DNA of 14,513 nucleotides from Hyphomonas sp. (GTDB lineage Bacteria; Pseudomonadota; Alphaproteobacteria; Caulobacterales; Hyphomonadaceae), in assembly GCA_024743015.1 (NCBI GenBank), contig JANSXJ010000062.1, positions 1 through 14,513 of the forward strand. Direction: 5' to 3'. Numbering within the stretch: position 1 is the first letter of the stretch; each line of letters opens with the position of its first letter. The notes beneath the pieces are model-generated. The model was not told the DNA's origin and did not search any database. It saw only the letters and a list, made by a program, of their open reading frames with translations. Made by a program: the position numbers and the translations under genes. Of this stretch, positions 8,646 through 14,513 are shown in pieces.

Positions 8646-10007
8646 ATGAGTGTATCAGTACGATTTCTAGGCGGCGCTGGCACGGTGACAGGCTCAAAGT
8701 TTTTGATCGAAGCCGAGGGTCAGCGTGTGATGATCGATTGTGGTCTTTTCCAAGGCTATAAGCAGCTCCGACTTCGCAACTGGAAACCCCTGCCTGTCGA
8801 TCCAGCGCGGGTCGATGCGGTGGTGCTCACACATGCTCACATTGACCATTCCGGCTATGTGCCCGTGATGGTCGCGAATGGATTCTCTGGTCAGGTCCAT
8901 TGCACCGAAGGCACACGGGCGCTTTGCGAATTACTCTGGCTCGACAGCGGATATTTGCAAGAACGCGAGGCCAAGGCCGCCAATCGCGGTGGCTACACAA
9001 AGCACAAACCCGCGCGCCCGCTTTACAACAAGGATCAAGCCGAAAAGGCGCTGCCTAACCTCTCACCTCATCCCTTCCACGAATGGGTGAGAGTGACCAC
9101 CGATATAAGAGTGCGGTTCCAACTCGCTGGCCATATCCTCGGCGCGGCGATTGTCGAGGTCGACGCTGGCGGCAAGCGGCTGGTTTTTTCAGGGGACCTT
9201 GGTCGACCTGACAACCCGATCATGCAATCCCCAGCGCCAATCAATCATGCGGATTATCTCTTCCTGGAGTCCACCTATGGCAATCGGGATCATCCCGACA
9301 CTGATCCGGAAGCAGCGCTGCGGGACATCATTCTCCGGACCGAGAAACGTGGCGGCTCGATCATAATCCCTTCGTTTGCTGTCGGGCGCGCGCAATCGCT
9401 CTTATACCATTTGAACAACCTGTTGACGCGCAAGCAAATCCCGGACCTTCCAGTCTACTTGGATAGCCCAATGGCTATCGATGCCAGCGATATCTTTTGT
9501 CGACACACAGATGGGTTGAGGCTGACCGCGAATGAAGCGAGGGCGGCTTGTGGTCTCGCAACCTTCACCCGCAGCACCGAAGCCTCAAAAGCCTTGGATA
9601 TGGACCGCCGCCAAAAGATCATCATCTCAGCTAGCGGCATGGCGACGGGAGGGCGTATTCTGTTTCATCTCAAAGCCTATGCGGGCGACCCGAAGAACAC
9701 GATCCTGTTTGCAGGGTTTCAAGCCGGCGGTACGCGAGGTGCTCATATGCTGGAGGGGGCGCAGGAGATCAAAATCCATGGCCAGTATCATCCGGTTCGC
9801 GCCGAGGTCGCCAATCTTCATATGCTATCGGCCCATGCCGATCGGAATGAAATCATGACCTGGCTGGAGGGGTTCGAAACCCCGCCAAAAGAGACATTCG
9901 TCATTCATGGCGAACCAGACGCTGCTGACAGCTTGCGTCATCGCATTGAAGAGCAAAAAGGCTGGTCCGTGACAGTTGCCGAACACAATGAGCATGCGGA
10001 CCTCTGA
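8646..10007 (+). CDS. Beta-CASP metallo-beta-lactamase nuclease (CPSF73/YSH1-like RNA-processing family)
   Basis: A 453-residue metal-dependent hydrolase. The metallo-beta-lactamase half carries THAHIDHSG at 62-70 (His63, His65, Asp67, His68 as zinc ligands), His163 in AGHILGA and Asp184 in SGDLGR. LESTYGNR (207-214) opens the beta-CASP domain (about 215-380, with IPSFAVGRAQSLL at 241-253), and the C-terminal RMMBL part has SAHADR (His397) and VIHGEP (His421). All ligands expected of an active beta-CASP enzyme are present; members characterised in bacteria are RNA endo- or exonucleases. ATG 8646 is chosen because GGTGGAAAG lies about 7 nt upstream and the homologous N-terminus (VRFLGGAGTVTGS) starts there; a TTG at 8628 would add six residues. 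Its stop abuts the next ATG. It has its own FNR-type operator and -10 box. The natural substrate is not known. Confidence 0.92.
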   Translation: MSVSVRFLGGAGTVTGSKFLIEAEGQRVMIDCGLFQGYKQLRLRNWKPLPVDPARVDAVVLTHAHIDHSGYVPVMVANGFSGQVHCTEGTRALCELLWLDSGYLQEREAKAANRGGYTKHKPARPLYNKDQAEKALPNLSPHPFHEWVRVTTDIRVRFQLAGHILGAAIVEVDAGGKRLVFSGDLGRPDNPIMQSPAPINHADYLFLESTYGNRDHPDTDPEAALRDIILRTEKRGGSIIIPSFAVGRAQSLLYHLNNLLTRKQIPDLPVYLDSPMAIDASDIFCRHTDGLRLTANEARAACGLATFTRSTEASKALDMDRRQKIIISASGMATGGRILFHLKAYAGDPKNTILFAGFQAGGTRGAHMLEGAQEIKIHGQYHPVRAEVANLHMLSAHADRNEIMTWLEGFETPPKETFVIHGEPDAADSLRHRIEEQKGWSVTVAEHNEHADL

Positions 10008-11522
10008 ATGACAGATCAGGCTGGAAAACCTGCTTTGATTGCGCGCCGGTTGGGCATCGACTCCCAACACGAGGCGATCGCGTTCGTTCAGCAGGATTGC
10101 GCTGCCTGTAAATCTGAAGGCTTCTCAGCCCATTCCCGCGTGCTCTTGCAAAATGGGTCATCAGAAATCTTTGCCACGCTGCACTATGTAACAGGCGATC
10201 TCGTTAGCCCCGAAGAAATCGGACTGTCTGAGATTGCCTGGCAGCGTCTGAACCTGTCAGTGAGCACCCCGCTGACAATTTCTCACCCTGCGCCGCTGAC
10301 GTCTTTCGCCGATGTGCGCGGCAAGATTTTTGGCCAACGCCTCACCGAGCGAACCAGCCTCCAGATTATTCAGGACATTGTCGAGGGCCGCTATTCTGAC
10401 ATCCAACTATCGGCCTTTGTCACTGCCTGTTCCGCGCGCGTAATGGACGGCGATGAGACCATCGCTCTGACCCAAGCCATGGTCGACACTGGCCGGAAAC
10501 TGGATTGGGATGCTGAAATCATTGCTGATAAACACTGTGTCGGCGGCCTGCCTGGCAATCGAACCACACCGATCATTGTTTCGATCGCGGCCGCGAACGG
10601 CCTGATCATGCCAAAGACCTCCTCCAAGGCGATCACCTCCCCCGCCGGCACCGCAGACACTATGAGCACGATCACCAATGTCGCGCTGTCTGTGGATGAG
10701 ATGAAGACCGTCTTAGCCGCACAGAACGCTTGTTTCATCTGGGGTGGAAGTGTCGATTTCAGCCCCGCTGATGACAAGCTGATCCGGGTTCAGAAGGCGC
10801 TCGATCTCGACAGCGAAGGACCTCTGATTGCATCGGTTCTATCCAAGAAGGTTGCGGCCGGTGCGACGCATTTGGTGCTGGATATTCCAGTCGGCCCAAC
10901 CGCAAAAGTGCGTAGCATTGAAGCAGCAGATTCCTTGCGCAGACATTTCGAGGAAACTGCTGCCCATTTTGATATTCAGTTGAATGTGCAAATCACCGAT
11001 GGCCACCAACCGGTGGGACGCGGTATCGGCCCGGCCTTGGAAGCGCGCGATGTGCTCGCCGTGCTTCGAAACGCCCCAAACGCGCCGCCGGAATTAAGAG
11101 ACCGCGCCTGTTTGCTCGCAGGCGCTCTGCTGGAATTGACGGGCGTGGCGGAGCCGCAATCCGGCACGCAGAAAGCCCGCGATACCCTGGAATCAGGTGA
11201 AGCCAACAAGACGTTTGAAGCGATTTGCCAAGCCCAAGGCGGCTTTCGAGAGCCCCCCGTGGCTGAGCATTTGCGCGCCGTGACCGCCCCTCGCAAAGGT
11301 CGCGTCGCGCAATTCGATAATCGGCGTTTGGCCAAAGCCGCCAAGCTGGCTGGCGCGCCCGAGGACGCGGAGGCAGGCATCGACCTGCACGTCTATCTCG
11401 GCGATGTTGTCGAACAGGGCGACCCGCTCTTCACCCTGCACACCCAATCCCCAGGCGAGATGGCGTATGCCCTCGATTATGTCGCGTCTAATCCGGGAAT
11501 CGTGGAGCTGACATCGCCATGA
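10008..11522 (+). CDS. AMP phosphorylase / thymidine phosphorylase family protein (archaeal type)
   Basis: A 504-residue protein of the nucleoside/nucleotide phosphorylase family, in the branch long called putative thymidine phosphorylase (archaeal type, TIGR02645-like). It has the extra N-terminal domain (about 1-90) seen in archaeal AMP phosphorylases, then the helical domain (about 100-170), the phosphate/substrate signatures DKHCVGGLPGNRTTP (174-188) and KTSSKAITSPAGTADTM (203-219), and the C-terminal domain (about 420-504). Characterised archaeal relatives cleave AMP, CMP or UMP with phosphate to give ribose 1,5-bisphosphate and a base, whereas classical DeoA enzymes act on thymidine. 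The N-terminal domain and signature favour a nucleotide substrate, but that is inference. The ATG directly follows the nuclease stop and the 3' end overlaps the PRPP-synthetase-like gene by 4 bp (ATGA). No RuBisCO or ribose 1,5-bisphosphate isomerase gene is in the window. Confidence 0.88.
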   Translation: MTDQAGKPALIARRLGIDSQHEAIAFVQQDCAACKSEGFSAHSRVLLQNGSSEIFATLHYVTGDLVSPEEIGLSEIAWQRLNLSVSTPLTISHPAPLTSFADVRGKIFGQRLTERTSLQIIQDIVEGRYSDIQLSAFVTACSARVMDGDETIALTQAMVDTGRKLDWDAEIIADKHCVGGLPGNRTTPIIVSIAAANGLIMPKTSSKAITSPAGTADTMSTITNVALSVDEMKTVLAAQNACFIWGGSVDFSPADDKLIRVQKALDLDSEGPLIASVLSKKVAAGATHLVLDIPVGPTAKVRSIEAADSLRRHFEETAAHFDIQLNVQITDGHQPVGRGIGPALEARDVLAVLRNAPNAPPELRDRACLLAGALLELTGVAEPQSGTQKARDTLESGEANKTFEAICQAQGGFREPPVAEHLRAVTAPRKGRVAQFDNRRLAKAAKLAGAPEDAEAGIDLHVYLGDVVEQGDPLFTLHTQSPGEMAYALDYVASNPGIVELTSP

Positions 11523-12418
11523 GCTCAATGATCTTTTCCATGCCGAATGCACACGACCTTGCCAGCAAGATTGCTGCGCGATTGGGGATCCCACATGGCC
11601 GAGCGGATCTGCATACGTTTCCAGATGCAGAATCGCTGTTTCGCATTCTCGATGCAGTCGAAGATCAACACATTCATCTGGTCGCGCGGCTGGACGGCCC
11701 GGATGACAAAATCATGCAGCTCTTATTGCTCGCAGACGGCCTGCGGCAGTATGGGGTAGCCTCCGTCAAGCTCGTCGCGCCCTATTTACCCTATATGCGC
11801 CAGGACATTGCGTTCAATCCGGGTGAGGTAATCAGCGCGAAAGTCTTCGCCAATCTGATTTCTCAGCACTTTGATGGCTTGTTAACGGTGGACCCGCACT
11901 TGCATCGCTTCGCGTCGCTCAGCGCCTTATTTGAGGCACCGAGCAAAGCCCTATCGGCGACCACAGAAATGGCCCGCTGGATTGCTGAAAACACAAACTC
12001 TCCGATCATTGTCGGACCCGATAGCGAGAGCGAACAGTGGGTCAGAAAAATCGCCGAAGCCTTGGATGCGCCTTACACAACCCTGCAAAAGGTGCGTCAT
12101 GGCGATCGGGACGTTGAAGTATCGGTCGATCATCTCGACCTGGGCACCGCCCACTCGATTGTACTAGTGGACGATATCATCTCATCCGGAACAACGCTGT
12201 TGAAAGCCATAGCGTTCATTCAGCGCCATCATTCAGGTCTCGACCTGAACATTTGCGCGGTACATTGCTTGGCCACTTTAGAAACGCTCGATCAGCTGCG
12301 CGCGGCAGGTGCCCGCAACCTCGCGGCCAGCAATAGCATTGAAAGCTCGATTTGCGGGTTTGATCTCACCGACACGATAGCCGGTGCCCTGAACGCCAAT
12401 GGACTGATCAAATCTTAA
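11519..12418 (+). CDS. Ribose-phosphate pyrophosphokinase (PRPP synthetase) family protein
   Basis: A 299-residue cytoplasmic enzyme-like protein, slightly shorter than the usual 310-315. It keeps FPDAES (34-39, like FxDGE), the ATP-binding stretch PYLPYMRQDIAFNPGEVISAK (88-108, in the region of canonical RQDRK..GEPISAK), DPHLH (125-129), flexible-loop Lys191 and Arg193, and the PRPP loop VDDIISSGTT (217-226). The segment corresponding to SPDAGGxxR reads GPDSESEQW (167-174 region), an unusual replacement of the double glycine. The family makes PRPP from ribose 5-phosphate and ATP, reversibly. Its start overlaps the phosphorylase stop (ATGA), so the two are translationally coupled. A normal housekeeping prs gene is presumably elsewhere, and this copy looks like a specialised paralogue. 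Its stop codon overlaps that of the convergent DUF2267 gene. Confidence 0.88.
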   Translation: MSSMIFSMPNAHDLASKIAARLGIPHGRADLHTFPDAESLFRILDAVEDQHIHLVARLDGPDDKIMQLLLLADGLRQYGVASVKLVAPYLPYMRQDIAFNPGEVISAKVFANLISQHFDGLLTVDPHLHRFASLSALFEAPSKALSATTEMARWIAENTNSPIIVGPDSESEQWVRKIAEALDAPYTTLQKVRHGDRDVEVSVDHLDLGTAHSIVLVDDIISSGTTLLKAIAFIQRHHSGLDLNICAVHCLATLETLDQLRAAGARNLAASNSIESSICGFDLTDTIAGALNANGLIKS

Positions 12419-12849
12419 GCGCCGCGCTCAAAAATCTGCCTGATCCGGCGCGGCAAAGCGTGTTCAACATGTTGCATCTCGTCCGCCGAGATGTGGCTTT
12501 TCATCGTTTTAAATACGGCCTGAGCGACGCGTTCTGTGTCGACTCCAGGATAGTTCTGAAACGCGTCCTGGATCGGCTTCGTGAATGACTCCACGTCCCG
12601 ATCCAGTGTCTCGGCCCGGCCAGGCCGCCACCCTTCAAAAAACACGCCCCGGATCAGTGTTGGCAATTGCGCTGACAGGTGGGCGGCCGTTTCTATTGGA
12701 ATGTGATCGCGAAGCGCATGCAGAGTGACCCGCAGCGCGCGATAAGCATCTTGCCGCTCGGTCCAATGGCACGCGACCATGATCTGCTTCAGCCAGATAT
12801 TTGTCGTGTGCACCGTATCATCGATCTGACTCAAGCCTGTTACACTCAT
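12415..12849 (-). CDS. DUF2267 domain protein
   Basis: A 144-residue protein matching the DUF2267 pattern: AYRALRVTLHALRDHIP near 35-51, AAHLSAQLPTLIRGVFFEGWRPG near 55-77, and a second helical repeat ending in HALPRRIRQIF. It is predicted to be all-helical, soluble and cytoplasmic, with no known biochemical function. Members often occur near stress and low-oxygen genes (general recollection). The start is supported by AGAGGA about 5-6 nt upstream of ATG 12849. It is convergent with the PRPP-synthetase-like gene and the two share TTAA at their stops. The nearest FNR-type box is about 230 bp upstream and faces the permease, so its own control is unclear. Confidence 0.85.
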   Translation of the reverse strand: MSVTGLSQIDDTVHTTNIWLKQIMVACHWTERQDAYRALRVTLHALRDHIPIETAAHLSAQLPTLIRGVFFEGWRPGRAETLDRDVESFTKPIQDAFQNYPGVDTERVAQAVFKTMKSHISADEMQHVEHALPRRIRQIFERGA

Positions 12850-13161
12850 AGCGTCCTCTTACGGCCATTCACCTTTAGTGCCTCGCGCATATAAGAGGGC
12901 GACATATGGTCGAACGACGCCTCGTGCTTCGCTTCGTGAACCGATCAACCATATGGGTCCTCATTCGCTGACTCATTCGTGAGACGGCGGACGCTCTGAC
13001 GTAGACCGGGAACACCGGATCGTCAGAAGAAGCCAGCCAATCGACACCTTAGAAGCGCATTGCGACACAGGGTTTGATCGACATCAATTCACCGACAGAG
13101 CGTATGACGGACAGTGCTGATCGCAGCACATGCCCTGCGCTTGGAAAACGGATCTGACCAA
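12850..13161. other. Divergent noncoding region between DUF2267 gene and permease
   Basis: These 312 bp contain no convincing gene. They hold the DUF2267 ribosome site (just right of 12849), an inverted pair CATATGGT (12903-12910) / ACCATATG (12948-12955), the perfect FNR-type operator at 13074-13087 and the permease leader. The middle part (about 12960-13070) shows nothing recognisable; a small RNA cannot be excluded, but no promoter-terminator pair is seen. Confidence 0.6.
13074..13087 (+). promoter_or_regulatory. Perfect FNR/FixK-type operator upstream of the APC permease
   Basis: TTGATCGACATCAA is an exact TTGAT-N4-ATCAA site. Its centre is 81.5 bp upstream of the permease ATG at 13162, and class II geometry would start transcription near 13122. 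Only weak -10 candidates are visible (TATGAC at 13103-13108 and GACAGT at 13110-13115), the second being in the expected place. Confidence 0.8.
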
Positions 13162-14391
13162 ATGTCATCACCGCTCGGTTCGGATATACAACAGGCGCAC
13201 TTACGCCGTCGCCTGACGCTTCCCCTGCTGATCCTTTACGGGTTGGGCGTCACCGTTGGGGCAGGCATTTATGTGCTAGTCGGGACCACTGCGGCTAAAG
13301 CCGGAGTGTATGCGCCGATTTCGTTCCTGGCGGCTGCAATCGTGGTGGCGTTTACCGGGTTTTCCTATGCCGAATTGAGCGCACGATTTCCAGTAAGTGC
13401 TGGCGAAGCCGCCTATGTAAAAGCCGGGCTCCGGTCCAAACGAATTGCTTTAATTGTTGGTTTGGCGGTTGCGAGCGTCGGCATCATTTCAGCGTCCGCA
13501 ATCACTGTCGGCGCCAGTGCCTATTTGCAAGACCTGACGGGTTTGGACTCACGCCTTCTTACGGTCTTTATCGCCTTAGTTTTGTGCGGTGTTGCTGTAT
13601 TAGGTGTCTTGGAGTCCGTCGCGATGGCTGCGGTGTTTACAGTCGTCGAGATTCTGGGACTATTTCTGGTTTTGGCGTTTGGATTGGGCGGTCATCCAGA
13701 ACTGTTAATGCAGCTCGATCGACTCGTTCCACCGTTTGAGGGTGAGGTCTGGCTTGGAATCGGCGCCGCCAGCCTTTTAGCCTTCTTTGCCTTTGTCGGG
13801 TTTGAGGACCTCGCCAATATTGCCGAGGAGGCGATAGATCCGGATCGCAACATGCCGAAAGCGATTATCTGGACGCTGATCCTTGCGACGGTCTTATATC
13901 TTGCGGTTGTTTCGGTGGTGGTTTTGACCGTCCCAATAGATGCCCTGGCAGAGTCCGCCGCTCCCCTCAATTTGATGTTCACCGATGCCCCACCGTCGCT
14001 GCGTGCGAGCTTCAATCTAATTGCGTCTGTCGCAACGTTGAATGGGGTTCTGATTCAGATGATCATGTCGTCGCGCGTCATTTATGGATTGGCCAAACAG
14101 GACCAACTTCCGGAAACGTTCGGCTATGTTTATCCCCGCACCAATACGCCGGTCGTGGCGACGGTTCTCGTGACAGGCCTGGTCCTCCTTCTCAGCCTGT
14201 TCTTACCGATCGAGCGCCTGGCCGAACTCACGTCTCAGATCGCCCTCGCGATCTTTGCGACAGTGAATTTGTCTTTGATCTTTCTAAAGCGTCGGCACGC
14301 GCAACGCGAAGTCGGTTTTACGGTACCAATGGCCGTACCAATAATCGGCTTCGTCACCTGCCTGCTCTTGTTGGCATTCGGGTTGATTTGA
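13162..14391 (+). CDS. APC-superfamily amino-acid permease, apparently 11 membrane segments
   Basis: A 409-residue integral inner-membrane transporter. The first helix carries GVTVGAGIYVLVG, the hallmark of the amino acid-polyamine-organocation family. Helix 6 is followed by FVGFEDLANIAEEAIDPDRNMPKAI, the typical conserved loop. Hydrophobic segments number about eleven, ending with VPIIGFVTCLLLLAFGLI directly at the stop, so a twelfth helix seems absent. ATG 13162 is chosen: a GTG at 13114 would add 16 residues, but it lies before the start of transcription predicted from the FNR-type box (about 13122). The transported compound, probably an amino acid or polyamine by uniport, symport or antiport, cannot be deduced, and no decarboxylase or deaminase partner is in the window. 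Its own low-oxygen operator makes it a separate unit of the same regulon. Confidence 0.87.
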   Translation: MSSPLGSDIQQAHLRRRLTLPLLILYGLGVTVGAGIYVLVGTTAAKAGVYAPISFLAAAIVVAFTGFSYAELSARFPVSAGEAAYVKAGLRSKRIALIVGLAVASVGIISASAITVGASAYLQDLTGLDSRLLTVFIALVLCGVAVLGVLESVAMAAVFTVVEILGLFLVLAFGLGGHPELLMQLDRLVPPFEGEVWLGIGAASLLAFFAFVGFEDLANIAEEAIDPDRNMPKAIIWTLILATVLYLAVVSVVVLTVPIDALAESAAPLNLMFTDAPPSLRASFNLIASVATLNGVLIQMIMSSRVIYGLAKQDQLPETFGYVYPRTNTPVVATVLVTGLVLLLSLFLPIERLAELTSQIALAIFATVNLSLIFLKRRHAQREVGFTVPMAVPIIGFVTCLLLLAFGLI

Positions 14392-14400
14392 GCGTGTCGG

Positions 14401-14513
14401 CTACGGGTTGAGCCACCCGTTCAGCCAGGCGTTTACGTCTGACCAGTTGGTATATTCCCGGTCGTGATTTGGATCTGCGTCCGGGTCCTTCTTGGCGAGG
14501 ATGCGCCGCATCA
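14401..14513 (-). CDS. C-terminal end of an unidentified minus-strand gene (partial)
   Basis: Read on the minus strand from the window edge, codons run without interruption to TAG at 14401-14403. They give a hydrophilic tail rich in Asp, Asn and Trp that ends WSDVNAWLNGWLNP. An ATG at 14511 is in frame but may be internal. The composition looks protein-like and the gap to the convergent permease stop is only 9 bp, which fits a real gene end. It is too short to assign a family, and chance reading-frame openness over 37 codons is possible. Confidence 0.5.
   Translation of the reverse strand, partial: MRRILAKKDPDADPNHDREYTNWSDVNAWLNGWLNP

Noticed and set aside
10391..11594. Several antisense open frames of 128-134 codons over the phosphorylase gene
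   Set aside because: They are mirror frames of a gene with strong family motifs, without ribosome sites or recognisable domains.
8646..12418. A defence or CRISPR-associated island, suggested by the nuclease and the Lon-like protease
   Set aside because: There are no repeats, integrase, toxin-antitoxin pairs or defence hallmarks; the neighbours and operators point to stress metabolism instead.
12935..12948. Another FNR-type box containing GATCAA upstream of the DUF2267 gene
   Set aside because: Only one half-site (ATCAA) is present; the other half does not match at the required spacing.
12903..12955. Inverted pair CATATGGT / ACCATATG as an operator or hairpin
   Set aside because: The core CATATG is self-complementary, the arms are only 8 bp and 37 bp apart, and no promoter element is tied to them; it could easily be chance.
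14403..14420. Stem ACGGGT-N6-ACCCGT as a rho-independent terminator after the permease
   Set aside because: The stem is only 6 bp with no T-run on either strand, and it overlaps the last codons of the convergent partial gene.

Overview
The window looks like a chromosomal segment of an alphaproteobacterium of moderate GC content. This is inferred from the gene families, from the FNR/FixK-type operators, and from the archaeal-type phosphorylase, which is known from a few proteobacteria such as Rhodopseudomonas. No rRNA, tRNA, insertion sequence or CRISPR array is visible, and nothing identifies the genus.

Layout. Positions 1-5141 hold a minus-strand operon, read from right to left: a tandem universal stress protein (4263-5141), an ABC exporter ATPase (3513-4259), a two-module FtsX-type permease (1144-3519) and a membrane fusion protein cut by the window edge (1-1140). 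A divergent control region (5142-5335) separates it from a plus-strand block: a Lon-like protease with a degenerate P-loop (5336-7870), a small Usp-like protein (7863-8573), a beta-CASP metallo-beta-lactamase nuclease (8646-10007), an AMP/thymidine phosphorylase of the archaeal type (10008-11522) and a PRPP-synthetase-like protein (11519-12418). A DUF2267 gene (12415-12849, minus) converges on this block. After a 312-bp noncoding stretch comes an APC-family permease (13162-14391, plus). The tail of an unidentified minus-strand gene closes the window (14401-14513).

The main signal is regulatory. Exact copies of the FNR/FixK/Dnr operator TTGAT-N4-ATCAA occur at 5265-5278, 8570-8583 and 13074-13087, and a one-mismatch copy lies at 5195-5208. 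Each sits about 60-82 bp upstream of a start codon and none is inside a gene body, apart from one that overlaps a stop codon. About 0.014 exact copies would be expected by chance in a window this size. The whole segment therefore reads as a low-oxygen (or nitric-oxide) regulon.

How the genes may work together (inference). Under oxygen limitation the cell would make stress proteins (Usp, Usp-like), a Lon-type protease, an envelope exporter and a permease. It would also make a tight three-gene module (nuclease, nucleotide phosphorylase, PRPP synthetase) that could turn RNA or nucleotides into phosphorylated ribose and free bases. This module, under its own operator and a well-placed -10 box, is the best candidate for a little-described system.
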